A stretch of DNA of 13,428 bases from Flemingiibacterium sp045649205. Lineage in GTDB: Bacteria > Bacillota > Clostridia > Oscillospirales > CAG-272. The stretch lies in the NCBI GenBank assembly GCA_045649205.1, contig JAZRPJ010000016.1, positions 1 through 13,428 of the forward strand. The letters are read 5' to 3'. Below the pieces are notes generated by a model, which was not told where the DNA came from, did not search any database, and saw only the letters and a list, made by a program, of their open reading frames with translations. The stretch's first letter is position 1. Each line of letters begins with the position of its first letter. Shown here one piece after another: positions 1 through 7,579 of the stretch. The position numbers and the translations under genes are program-made.

Positions 1-2226
1 CGCTTGGCCTCCGACTTTGAGCTTCGTGAAATGTACGAAGATTCCGACGGCATAAAGCGGCTTATAGATACTGCCATCGCCCTTGAGGGTATGCCTCGCC
101 ATGCATCGACCCATGCGGCAGGTGTGGTCATTACCGACAGACCTGTCAGCGATTACGTTCCTCTCGCGGTGAACGGCGGCATGGCGGTGACCCAGTTTGA
201 TATGGATACCGTGGCAAAGCTGGGTCTTCTCAAATTCGATTTCCTCGCACTTCGCTACCTTACCATAATTTCCGACACCGAAAAGCAGATAAGGGAGAGA
301 ATCCCCGGCTTTTCTGTAAAGGATATTCCTCTTGATGATAAGGGGACGTTTGAGCTGATCTCATCCGGAGATACCGGCGGTATATTTCAGCTTGAATCGG
401 GGGGGATGCGTCAGGTTCTGACAAAGCTTCGCCCCGACACCATTGAAGATATTATCGCCGTAATTTCCCTCTACCGTCCCGGGCCAATGGATTCTATTCC
501 GAAGTACATCGAAAACCGTCGGGGAAAGGGAAAAATCACATACAAAACCGACCTGCTCGCTCCCATCCTTGACGTAACCTACGGATGTATCGTCTACCAG
601 GAGCAGGTAATGCAGATCTGCCGCACGATAGGCGGATATTCCTTCGGCAGAGCAGACCTTGTCCGCCGTATCATGTCTAAAAAAGACACCGCCAAGATGG
701 AGAAGGAAAGAGAAGTTTTCATTTCCGGAGCGGAGAAGAACGACATTTCGGCAGAAATTGCCAATGAGCTGTTTGACGATATGTCATCCTTCGCCAGCTA
801 CGCCTTCAATAAGAGTCATGCGGCGGCGTACAGTATCATATCCTACCGCACGGCGTATCTTAAGAGTCATTACCCCTGCGAATATTTCGCTTCGCTTTTA
901 ACTTCAGTCATGGGCAATGCAGGAAAGACAGCCGAATATGTTGCGGAGTGCGGAAAATACGGTATCCGGGTTTTGCCGCCCAATATAAATGAATCAACGG
1001 CGGGCTTCCGTGCCGTTTACCGTGACGGCGATATGTACATCCGTTTCGGAATTTTGGCTCTGAAAAATATCGGGGAGGGCTTTATTGACAGAATCATTGC
1101 CGAAAGGGCGGGAAAACCGTTCTCATCCTTTGAGGATTTCATCTCGCGAATGTACGCAAAGGACATGAACAAGCGGCAGGTGGAAGCCCTTATAAAAAGC
1201 GGCGCATTTGATGATCTCGGCGTTTTCAGAAGCAGACTTCTTGTGGCATATGAGCGGATAATCGACCATTATCAGGAGCGAAGCCGTACAAATGTGTCGG
1301 GACAGCTTGATATGTTTTCCATGCTTGACGGCGATGAAGGGACAAGCAGCTTCACATATCCGGAGCTTCCGGAGCTTACCTTAAAGGCAAAGCTGCGTCT
1401 TGAAAAGGAGTGCGCCGGAATCTACTTTTCCGGACATATGCTTGAGGAATATTCAAAGCACACAGAAAAAATCGCGCCGGCGAAAATCGGTGAGATCCTT
1501 GATTCCTTCACCGAGGACGGTGAGGAAAAATACACGGACAAAGAGAAAGTGACCGTATGTGCCATTGTGACGCGCCGCCAGAATAAGGCGACGAAAAACG
1601 GCTCGCAGATGGCATTTGTGACCCTCGAGGATAGCACCGGTGAAATTGAGGGCATCGTATTCCCGAAGCCTCTCGAAACAGTAGGTCATATGCTGAATGA
1701 CGAATCAGCGGTCTGCGTTATCGGTCATATTTCGCAGCGTGATGAGGAAGAGCCGAAGATCCTTGTGGATTCGGTGATGACTCTCACCGAAAACAGCCGA
1801 TTTTCGGATGAGGCGAAGGAGCCGCAGGCAGAAAGCAAGACAAACATCACCGCGGAGGGAAATGTCTACAAGGTCCGCGGAGTCAAGGCTCCGCCGCCAA
1901 TGGCAGGGACTCTCTCAAAGGCTGTCCCGCCGGCAGGAAAATCAGCAGTGCAAGCGGTTGTGAAATCGGAGAAGCCGCAAACCCCACAGACGACTGCTCC
2001 TACGAAGGTATATATTCGTGTGGAACGTATGGATGAGTCTGACAGAGGCTTCAGAAAATCCAATAATCTTATCGCCATATTTTCCGACGGCGTCACCGAG
2101 GTGATTTTCTTCGATAAATCTTCCGGTGAATATAAAAAGCTCGGAAATATGCGGCTTTTTGCAAGTCCATTTGTTGTAAGCGAGCTTCGGGAAATTCTCG
2201 GAGCGGAAAATGTGGTAGTAAAATAA
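1..2226 (+). CDS. dnaE: DNA polymerase III subunit alpha, C-terminal part (5' truncated by window edge)
   Basis: Replicative DNA polymerase catalytic subunit. The reading frame is open to base 1, so the gene starts outside the window; about 741 of a usual 1,100-1,200 residues are present. The PHP domain and the PDxD catalytic pair lie upstream and are not seen. Visible: the end of the palm, including the third catalytic aspartate in KFDFLALR (about residue 79 of the visible part); the fingers with SLYRPGPM and the YQEQVMQI motif; a helix-hairpin-helix region at about 375-410 (SSFEDFISR..DMNKRQVEALIKSGAFDDLG); an OB fold at about 520-600 (VTVCAIVTRRQNKATKNG...MAFVTLEDSTGEIEGIVF); a Pro/Lys/Thr-rich linker at about 615-670; and a short C-terminal domain. 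The absence of an inserted exonuclease and this domain order indicate DnaE rather than PolC. The next gene starts 16 bp downstream with no terminator between, so the two are probably co-transcribed. Confidence 0.97.
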   Translation, partial: RLASDFELREMYEDSDGIKRLIDTAIALEGMPRHASTHAAGVVITDRPVSDYVPLAVNGGMAVTQFDMDTVAKLGLLKFDFLALRYLTIISDTEKQIRERIPGFSVKDIPLDDKGTFELISSGDTGGIFQLESGGMRQVLTKLRPDTIEDIIAVISLYRPGPMDSIPKYIENRRGKGKITYKTDLLAPILDVTYGCIVYQEQVMQICRTIGGYSFGRADLVRRIMSKKDTAKMEKEREVFISGAEKNDISAEIANELFDDMSSFASYAFNKSHAAAYSIISYRTAYLKSHYPCEYFASLLTSVMGNAGKTAEYVAECGKYGIRVLPPNINESTAGFRAVYRDGDMYIRFGILALKNIGEGFIDRIIAERAGKPFSSFEDFISRMYAKDMNKRQVEALIKSGAFDDLGVFRSRLLVAYERIIDHYQERSRTNVSGQLDMFSMLDGDEGTSSFTYPELPELTLKAKLRLEKECAGIYFSGHMLEEYSKHTEKIAPAKIGEILDSFTEDGEEKYTDKEKVTVCAIVTRRQNKATKNGSQMAFVTLEDSTGEIEGIVFPKPLETVGHMLNDESAVCVIGHISQRDEEEPKILVDSVMTLTENSRFSDEAKEPQAESKTNITAEGNVYKVRGVKAPPPMAGTLSKAVPPAGKSAVQAVVKSEKPQTPQTTAPTKVYIRVERMDESDRGFRKSNNLIAIFSDGVTEVIFFDKSSGEYKKLGNMRLFASPFVVSELREILGAENVVVK

Positions 2227-2242
2227 AACGGAGGAAAATAAG

Positions 2243-2911
2243 ATGGGTATTTTCAAGAAAAAGAAGGACATAAATCACGGACGCAGAAAAATCGCGGCTA
2301 TATCAAAAATCGGTGCACCCGTACTGAAGGTAGTTCATTATGCCTCCATGGTTGCCGCAGTTCTCGCGGGCATTATCGCACTTATAATGCTCGTTGTTAA
2401 TGTGCCGCCGGAAGAAATGCTGCTTCCGCCCCTTATGAGCGTTCGCGGTGAGGGGGCAGACGCCTATTATTCTCTGACGGTGGGCGACGGTATCCGTATG
2501 GAACTGCCCTACGCCGAGGTTACCACGGGAGATATAAAAACCGTTATCTGTGCTGAGATCGTGCTTTTTGCGGCATACTGTATAGTTATCGCGCCTATAG
2601 CACTGTTTATGTCGAAGTTCATGAAAAATATTGCAAATGCGGATGAAAACAACCCGAAAAATCACCGCAATCTTATGTTCATAGGTCTGTCGGTTTCTGC
2701 CGGCGGTATACTTATCGGACTTGCACGCTCTATTTACAATTTCATGCTGATTTCCGGGTTTACACCGGATACAACAGTGGTGAAATTTGCCTTCGGAATT
2801 GATTTCGGCGGTATACTTATCGGACTTATGATAATAATTTTCTCCTATTTCTTCGGTACAGAGCTTGACAAGACTTGTGCCATAACAGAAAAAGCGGAAG
2901 ATGATAAGTAA
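2243..2911 (+). CDS. four-helix membrane protein, possibly DUF2975-like
   Basis: Integral membrane protein of 222 residues with unknown function. It has a basic N-terminus (KKKKDINHGRRK), so the N-terminus is probably cytoplasmic. Four hydrophobic segments lie at about 32-54, 102-125, 145-166 and 182-206. An extracytoplasmic loop of about 45 residues (PPEEMLLPPL...GDIK) separates helices 1 and 2. The region after helix 2 (FMKNIANADENNPKNHRNLMFIGL) resembles the cytoplasmic loop of DUF2975 membrane proteins (LFxNIxxG..F..EN...L), but this is a weak match from memory. The ATG start follows ACGGAGGAAAATAAG, a good ribosome site. It begins 16 bp after dnaE stops, suggesting one transcript, though no functional link to replication is implied. 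The DNA encoding GGILIGL in helices 3 and 4 is an exact 22-bp repeat (2701-2722 and 2806-2827). Confidence 0.85.
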   Translation: MGIFKKKKDINHGRRKIAAISKIGAPVLKVVHYASMVAAVLAGIIALIMLVVNVPPEEMLLPPLMSVRGEGADAYYSLTVGDGIRMELPYAEVTTGDIKTVICAEIVLFAAYCIVIAPIALFMSKFMKNIANADENNPKNHRNLMFIGLSVSAGGILIGLARSIYNFMLISGFTPDTTVVKFAFGIDFGGILIGLMIIIFSYFFGTELDKTCAITEKAEDDK

Positions 2912-2935
2912 AATTTTCTTTATATCGCAAAGCGG

Positions 2936-2994
2936 TTCACAGAAAATTAATTTAATTGTTGTATAATAAATCAAACGGCGGAAGTTACCCCCGT
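2936..2994 (+). promoter_or_regulatory. possible promoter and 5' hairpin of the PBP gene
   Basis: A perfect TATAAT sits at 2962-2967. The best -35 is TTCACA at 2936-2941, but the 20-bp spacer is too long, so recognition may depend mainly on the -10. A start near 2974 would place a hairpin (ACGGcGG / CCcCCGT, arms about 2974-2980 and 2988-2994) at the very 5' end of the mRNA. This would allow PBP expression independent of dnaE. Confidence 0.4.
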
Positions 2995-3024
2995 CGGCAG
3001 TTTCAATTAGGAGGAAGTTCCGGC

Positions 3025-5676
3025 TTGAAAAAGAACAGCAAAAATAACAAAATAAATTGGGGGCAGGAGATTGCCGGTGCAGGAAAGCTTGCCGGCAAAG
3101 TTTTCGCACGGATCTTGTCGTATCTGTTTAATATTCTCCTGACGGTCATTCTTATATGCTTCATTACGGGTATCATTGTGGCGGTTGCCCTTGCGGTCTA
3201 TGTAAAGACCTACATTATGCCCGAGGTTGAAAAGTTTGACGAATCTATTTATGAAATCAAAACAAGTCAGACATCCAAAATTTACTATATGGACTACACT
3301 GACCGTGAAAACCGTGTAGGTGTACCGGTGGAAATAAAGGGAGAACAGCTTTACGGCTCGGAAAACAGCGTTTGGGTTTCCTATGCCGACATTCCCGAGA
3401 ACCTTGTAGATGCCTTTGTGGCAATCGAGGATAAGCGGTTCTGGAAACACAAGGGCGTTGACCTTATCCGTACCGGCGGTGCGGTCATCAATTATTTCAT
3501 ACCCTTCAATAAAAGCCAGGGCGGCGGTTCATCCATTACCCAGCAGACTATAAAAAATCTGACGGACAACCGTGACTATACTCCCCAACGTAAAATTGAG
3601 GAGATTCTGAAAGCCTTTGAGCTTGAAAAAAAGCTTGACAAAACACAGATTCTTGAGCTTTATTTAAACAACATCTATCTCTCACAGAACTGCTACGGTG
3701 TTCAGGCGGCGGCGTATACCTACTTCAACAAGGATGTGTCAGACCTGACGCTTATCGAATGTGCGGCAATTGCTTCAATCACCAACTCTCCCACAAAATA
3801 TGACCCTATACAGAATCCCGAAGAGCACGCGGAAAGACGTGACGGAATTTTAGAGGAGATGCTTGAGCAGGGATATATTACAGAGGTGGAATTTAACGAG
3901 GCGTATATGAAGGAGCTGGTCCTTGACTACCAGGGACGTGCAAAGGAAGCCTCCGTAACCTCAAATTCCTGGTATACCGACCAGGTTATCGTTGAAGTAA
4001 CGGACGCCCTTATGGAACAGAAGGGATACAGCCGCGAGATGGCGTACAACCTTATCTATACCGGCGGACTTCAGATCTTCACTCTTCAGGACCCGGAGGT
4101 TCAGAAGACCCTTGAAGAAATTTATGCGGATGATGCAAACTTTCCCAAAACAAATAACGCAATTCAGCCTCAGTCTTCTGCGGTCATCATTGACCCGAGG
4201 ACCGGTGACGTACTTGGTATCGCGGGTGCGAGAGGGGTAAAGGAAGCAAACCTGCTCCTCAACTATGCTACCAAGACTACACGTTCTCCCGGTTCATCGC
4301 TGAAGCCGCTGTCAGTGTATGCTCCCGCTCTTGAAAGCGGACTTATAACCTACGGCAGTGTTTACGACGATGTACCCGTATGGTTTAACTACGACGAGGA
4401 GGACGAGGAAAAGCTTAATCCTATAGCTTATCCTAAAAACCTCCCCGAAAGATACGGCGGTCTTACTACCGTAAACGATGCGGTTACCCGTTCGGTAAAT
4501 ACCGTATCTGTGCGTATTCTTCAGGAGCTTACTCCCGATGTGTCCTTCGATTTCGTAAAAAATAAGCTTCATATGGATAGCTTTATTGAATATGCAACCC
4601 TGTCCGGCGGCATAGGCATAACCGATAAGGACGTTTCCGCCTTGGCTCTCGGAGGTATGAATTACGGTGTTACCAATCTTGAGCTTACCGCTGCATATCA
4701 GATCTTCGCCAACAACGGTGTTTACAACAAGCCGAGAACCTGGACTCATGTTCTGGATTCCGAGGGTAACACTATCCTTACAAATGAGCCTGAAAGCTAT
4801 GTTGTTATCAGCGAACAGACCGCATCCATCATGACAAAAATGATGGAAAATGTAGTAAACCGCGGTACTGCTACATCGGTTACACTCCGAAATCAGGTAG
4901 ACGTTGCCGGCAAGACCGGTACGACCTCAAATGACGTGGACCGTTGGTTTGTGGGATATACCCCTTACTATGTAGGCGGTATTTGGTTCGGTTACGAAAT
5001 TCCCCAGTCCCTCGGTACACTTTCCTGGAGCCCTGCTACAGTGGCATGGGATAAGATCATGACACAGCTCCATCAGAAGTATATAAACAGTGAAGAAGGT
5101 GTCAAGACTTTCGCCCTTGCCGACGGCGTTGTTACCGCCAACTACTGCAAGGATTCCGGAAAGCTGATGACTTCAGCCTGCTATGCCGACCCCAGAGGAA
5201 GCCGTGTGGAAACGGGTTATTTCACCGTTGCCACCGTACCGACGGAATACTGTGACTGCCATGTAATGGTGGAATATGACTCGGTGACCGGAGGCATCGC
5301 TTCGGAGGGATGTCCGGAAGCGAATATCAAAAAAGTCGGACTTTTGAAGGTGGGACGTATATTCCCAGCAAATGTAAAAGTAACGGATGCACAGTACACT
5401 TACCGTGATGCTCACGCTGCGGCATCAATGCCCACAACGGGAGATGTGCCGTTCTATATGGGACTTTACGGCGAGAATGAGTATCCCGGTTACACCGATA
5501 CGAGCGGAAAACGGGTATACAACAGCTATTGCTATGAGCACCATGTAACCGAAACCGAGCCGGAACCGGAGCCTGAAGATACCGCCGGTGAGGACACCGA
5601 TTACAATGATTTCCCCGATTGGTATGATCATCCTGACCTTGGCTCTGATACTTCATCGGAGGATTTCTTCGAATAA
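3025..5676 (+). CDS. class A penicillin-binding protein (PBP1A family; peptidoglycan glycosyltransferase/transpeptidase)
   Basis: Bifunctional enzyme that polymerises lipid II into glycan strands and crosslinks the peptides outside the membrane. The predicted product has 883 residues: a basic cytoplasmic N-terminus, one transmembrane helix at about 31-59, and a GT51 domain with catalytic Glu135 in EDKRFWKHKGVD, then GGSSITQQ, RKIEEIL and LYLNNIYL. The transpeptidase domain has all three motifs: SSLK (Ser424-Lys427), SVN (490-492) and KTGT (630-633). The C-terminus is an acidic, Glu/Pro-rich tail ending in DTSSEDFFE. I place the start at TTG 3025, preceded by AGGAGG (3009-3014) at a 10-nt gap. 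The longer frame from 2956 would begin inside the TATAAT promoter and has no ribosome site. Family members include Firmicute PonA, but several paralogues exist, so no symbol is given. A terminator follows 14 bp after the stop. Confidence 0.96.
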   Translation: MKKNSKNNKINWGQEIAGAGKLAGKVFARILSYLFNILLTVILICFITGIIVAVALAVYVKTYIMPEVEKFDESIYEIKTSQTSKIYYMDYTDRENRVGVPVEIKGEQLYGSENSVWVSYADIPENLVDAFVAIEDKRFWKHKGVDLIRTGGAVINYFIPFNKSQGGGSSITQQTIKNLTDNRDYTPQRKIEEILKAFELEKKLDKTQILELYLNNIYLSQNCYGVQAAAYTYFNKDVSDLTLIECAAIASITNSPTKYDPIQNPEEHAERRDGILEEMLEQGYITEVEFNEAYMKELVLDYQGRAKEASVTSNSWYTDQVIVEVTDALMEQKGYSREMAYNLIYTGGLQIFTLQDPEVQKTLEEIYADDANFPKTNNAIQPQSSAVIIDPRTGDVLGIAGARGVKEANLLLNYATKTTRSPGSSLKPLSVYAPALESGLITYGSVYDDVPVWFNYDEEDEEKLNPIAYPKNLPERYGGLTTVNDAVTRSVNTVSVRILQELTPDVSFDFVKNKLHMDSFIEYATLSGGIGITDKDVSALALGGMNYGVTNLELTAAYQIFANNGVYNKPRTWTHVLDSEGNTILTNEPESYVVISEQTASIMTKMMENVVNRGTATSVTLRNQVDVAGKTGTTSNDVDRWFVGYTPYYVGGIWFGYEIPQSLGTLSWSPATVAWDKIMTQLHQKYINSEEGVKTFALADGVVTANYCKDSGKLMTSACYADPRGSRVETGYFTVATVPTEYCDCHVMVEYDSVTGGIASEGCPEANIKKVGLLKVGRIFPANVKVTDAQYTYRDAHAAASMPTTGDVPFYMGLYGENEYPGYTDTSGKRVYNSYCYEHHVTETEPEPEPEDTAGEDTDYNDFPDWYDHPDLGSDTSSEDFFE

Positions 5677-5690
5677 TCTGCATTAAAATC

Positions 5691-5726
5691 AAGATCACCT
5701 CATACATTTTGTGTGAGGTGATTTTT
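5691..5726 (+). terminator. rho-independent terminator that overlaps the tspO ribosome site
   Basis: The arms at 5691-5705 and 5711-5725 pair over about 15 bp, with a core of ATCACCTCA / TGAGGTGAT, two G-U pairs and a 5-nt loop. The core is followed by TTTTT (5722-5726). It lies 14 bp after the PBP stop. The 3' arm contains GAGGTGA (5715-5721), the only ribosome site for the next gene, whose ATG is at 5727. One element can therefore both end the PBP transcript and hide the next gene's ribosome site. Confidence 0.85.
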
Positions 5727-6257
5727 ATGCCATGCATCAAATCGGTAAAACAAAATATCTGCCGAGGACTTCGATGTGAATTTAGCCGTTTTAATTGGAA
5801 ATGTGTAATTATCGGAGCGGTGATCATACTGCTTTGCGGATTTTTAAGTGCCTTTGTAACCGGTTCAATGCTTTCGTACCGTGAGCTTGTGAAGCCGCCG
5901 CTGGCGCCGCCTGCCATTTTATTTCCAATTGTGTGGAGTATTCTTTATGTTTTGATCGGAGGCTCTGCCGGCGCGGTTGCCTGCACCTGCGACAGAGCTA
6001 CGGAAGCAGATAAGTATAAGGGACTTTTGTTCTTTGTCATTATGATGGTGTTCAATTTCATCTGGTCCCCGCTTTTCTTTGGGGCGATGGCGTATTTTGC
6101 CGCACTGTGTGCCATCATTGTGATGATCGTGCTGACTTTCTTTATTATTATCTTCTTTGGACGGATATACAAATCAGCGGCTATAGCGATGTCGGTCTAC
6201 CTTCTGTGGCTCTTTTTTGCCGCATATCTCAACCTGGCGATTATTATTCTAAACTAA
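5727..6257 (+). CDS. tspO: TspO/MBR family membrane protein
   Basis: Tryptophan-rich sensory protein / translocator-protein homologue, a five-helix membrane protein. The family binds porphyrins and cholesterol-like ligands; its bacterial role is usually linked to tetrapyrrole or stress physiology. The 176-residue product shows family motifs: YRELVKPPLAPPAILFPIVWSILYVLIGGSAG (TM1-2 loop and TM2), FNFIWSPLFFG (TM3) and YLLWLFFAAYLNLAIIILN (TM5, the W..FA..LN signature). An extra 25-residue basic, Cys-containing N-terminus precedes TM1. I chose ATG 5727, which has GAGGTGA five bases upstream; the alternative TTG at 5709 lies in the terminator loop and has no ribosome site. No promoter is clear between this gene and the PBP gene, so expression may depend on read-through, which would first have to pass the terminator hairpin. 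No terminator is visible downstream. Confidence 0.92.
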   Translation: MPCIKSVKQNICRGLRCEFSRFNWKCVIIGAVIILLCGFLSAFVTGSMLSYRELVKPPLAPPAILFPIVWSILYVLIGGSAGAVACTCDRATEADKYKGLLFFVIMMVFNFIWSPLFFGAMAYFAALCAIIVMIVLTFFIIIFFGRIYKSAAIAMSVYLLWLFFAAYLNLAIIILN

Positions 6258-6287
6258 GTCGTAAGTGTAAAATATATGGAAATTCTA

Positions 6288-6316
6288 TTGACAAACCCTC
6301 AAATTCATAGTATAAT
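6288..6316 (+). promoter_or_regulatory. consensus sigma-A promoter of the lipoprotein gene
   Basis: TTGACA at 6288-6293, a 17-bp spacer, and TATAAT at 6311-6316: a perfect match to the vegetative consensus with ideal spacing. Transcription should start at about 6323. It lies 30 bp after the tspO stop, so the lipoprotein gene is its own strongly transcribed unit. Confidence 0.9.
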
Positions 6317-6322
6317 ATAGGG

Positions 6323-6364
6323 GTAAGCAAGTTTTGTCAATATTAGGATATTGCCAGAGCTTAC
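6323..6364 (+). promoter_or_regulatory. 5'-terminal stem-loop in the lipoprotein mRNA leader
   Basis: The outer stem GTAAGC (6323-6328) pairs with GCTTAC (6359-6364). Inside it, CAATAT (6338-6343) pairs with ATATTG (6348-6353) around a TAGG loop, with an asymmetric internal loop between. The outer stem begins at the predicted first transcribed base. Such 5'-terminal structures often protect Firmicute mRNAs from 5'-exonucleases such as RNase J. A ligand-sensing role cannot be excluded. It ends 9 nt before the AAGGAGG site. Confidence 0.55.
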
Positions 6365-6388
6365 ATAGTTTATAAGGAGGATTTGAAA

Positions 6389-7084
6389 ATGAAATTCACT
6401 AAAATTCTTGCACTTGCAGTTGCAAGCCTTATGCTTGCTCTCGTTCTCGTATCCTGCGGCGGCGGAAATGCCGGCTTTGAGGTTAATGTAAAGATTACCA
6501 CCAATGACGCAGCTAATCCCACACTGTTCGACGGCCCTGTAACTGTTGGCGGTGACGGCAGCGTTCTTGCGGCAATTGAGGCTGCTTGCGAGGCAGAAGG
6601 TCTTTACATTGAGTTCAACAGTGCTGGAGATGCTGTTGAAGCTATCGAAGACTATGCAACCAAAAAGAACGATGACGGTACAGTTTCCTACTGGTACTCC
6701 GTTGTAGACAGAAAGGATGCTAACGGCGACGATATCCTTGAAGCAGGTCAGAAGCTTGAGTACATCTACGGTACTTCCGAGTCCAAGAACGTAAACTTCA
6801 TTGTATACGTTGACGACGAGCCTGTCATTGACGAGGTAGTTCCCGAGGGCCTTCTCGAGAACATCATTGATGTCGCTTGCGACGGCTCCTACTCTGTTGC
6901 CGAGGATGGCAAGACCATTGATGATATCGGCGACTGGGAAACCAAGGAAGACGGCGGCTTCAGCTACTATTGGGTTTACAAGCTTGATGGCAAGAAGGTT
7001 GCCAAGTACAATGTAGAGGAAGACGAGATCTACGGCGGCTCTGTAGTTGAATTCTACTACGAGGCTGAAGAAATCGAAGAATAA
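6389..7084 (+). CDS. secreted lipoprotein with two DUF4430-like domains
   Basis: Predicted surface lipoprotein of 231 residues. The N-terminus has basic residues, a hydrophobic core and the lipobox LVSC, so Cys23 should be lipidated after signal peptidase II cleavage. The mature part is acidic and contains two related halves of about 80-100 residues: roughly 30-129 (SVLAAIEAACEAEGL...YWYSVVDRKDANG..LEAGQKLEYIYG) and 133-226 (LLENIIDVACDG...YYWVYKLDGKKV...GGSVVEFYYE). Both follow the pattern of DUF4430 / transcobalamin-C-terminal-like domains (hydrophobic helix, YW.Y.ldGk, gD.v.f.Y); this assignment is from memory. The ligand is unknown. ATG 6389 is chosen because AAGGAGG (6374-6380) lies 8 nt upstream; TTG 6383 is too close to it. 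AAG, GAC, TTC and TAC codons dominate, unlike the neighbours. With the consensus promoter and leader stem this indicates high expression. Confidence 0.9.
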   Translation: MKFTKILALAVASLMLALVLVSCGGGNAGFEVNVKITTNDAANPTLFDGPVTVGGDGSVLAAIEAACEAEGLYIEFNSAGDAVEAIEDYATKKNDDGTVSYWYSVVDRKDANGDDILEAGQKLEYIYGTSESKNVNFIVYVDDEPVIDEVVPEGLLENIIDVACDGSYSVAEDGKTIDDIGDWETKEDGGFSYYWVYKLDGKKVAKYNVEEDEIYGGSVVEFYYEAEEIEE

Positions 7085-7093
7085 TTTCTGATG

Positions 7094-7130
7094 AAAAATT
7101 GGGAGGCCGCATTGAGCGACCTCTCTTTTT
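7094..7130. terminator. bidirectional terminator between the lipoprotein and acpP genes
   Basis: The arms at 7101-7110 and 7116-7125 (GGGAGGCCGC / GCGACCTCTC) pair with one mismatch and one G-U around a loop of five. TTTTT follows on the plus strand (7126-7130), and AAAAA at 7094-7098 gives a T-run on the minus strand. It lies between two convergent genes and can serve both. Confidence 0.8.
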
Positions 7131-7155
7131 CATTGCAATTCTCAAAGATTTACGG

Positions 7156-7380
7156 CTACATATTAATTTCTACATATGAAATAATATCGCGTACGGTACG
7201 AAGATTCAGAATTTCCTCATCGGGGACGACAACTCCAAAATTTTCCTCAATTCCCATAAGGATTTTTACGATGTCAAGCGAATCTGCACCCAGGTCATCG
7301 GCAAGCCCGGAATTTTCGGTTATTGTATTTTCATCGCAGTTAAGCTCTTCGGCTATTATATTAACGATTTTTTCGAACAT
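7156..7380 (-). CDS. acpP: acyl carrier protein
   Basis: Small acidic carrier of acyl chains in fatty-acid synthesis. The 74-residue product has the four-helix ACP pattern, with the phosphopantetheine attachment site LGADSLDIV at Ser34 and the following helix KILMGIEENFGV, then the conserved VPDEEI...TVRDIISYVE. The length and single DSL motif fit a stand-alone AcpP-type protein rather than a carrier domain of a large synthase. The ATG start at 7380 has only a weak GGGGG-type ribosome site about 9 nt upstream. No fab, plsX or rnc gene lies beside it, which is unusual for the main acpP; it could be a second ACP. It is transcribed alone, from its own promoter to a shared terminator. Confidence 0.95.
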   Translation of the reverse strand: MFEKIVNIIAEELNCDENTITENSGLADDLGADSLDIVKILMGIEENFGVVVPDEEILNLRTVRDIISYVEINM

Positions 7381-7435
7381 AGATATATACCCCCATGGCG
7401 TGTTTTGCTTTCTTGTAATGTATTATGTTAAGAAT

Positions 7436-7464
7436 ATTATATAACATTTTGCTGTATTTTGCAA
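7436..7464 (-). promoter_or_regulatory. sigma-A promoter of acpP
   Basis: On the minus strand, TTGCAA (7464-7459), a 17-bp spacer and a perfect TATAAT (7441-7436). The predicted start near 7429 gives a leader of about 50 nt before the ATG. It is divergent from the promoter at 7523-7551. The AT-rich palindromic stretch at about 7475-7494 lies between the two and could hold a shared operator; nothing specific was recognised. Confidence 0.75.
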
Positions 7465-7522
7465 GTGGGGAAAATAAAAAATTTAAAATTTTAAGACTGC
7501 GGGGGATGGCTTGCTGCGACAG

Positions 7523-7551
7523 TTGACAAAATTCCGATTATAAGGTATAAT
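7523..7551 (+). promoter_or_regulatory. consensus sigma-A promoter of the ROK-like regulator gene
   Basis: TTGACA at 7523-7528, a 17-bp spacer and TATAAT at 7546-7551, a perfect consensus. The predicted start near 7558 leaves a leader of only about 22 nt. Such strength is surprising for a regulator gene and suggests that a repressor acts on it. Confidence 0.88.
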
Positions 7552-7579
7552 AAAAGTATCAAAACAACGGAGGGAATAA

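Noticed and set aside
2956..3024. Longer N-terminus for the PBP starting at TTG 2956
   Set aside because: The first codons overlap a TATAAT box, there is no ribosome site, and TTG 3025 has AGGAGG upstream and the expected basic start.
2303..3109. Long minus-strand frame opposite the membrane protein gene
   Set aside because: It is a shadow of the plus-strand gene, with no ribosome site and composition unlike a protein (Cys/His/Arg-rich, no domain).
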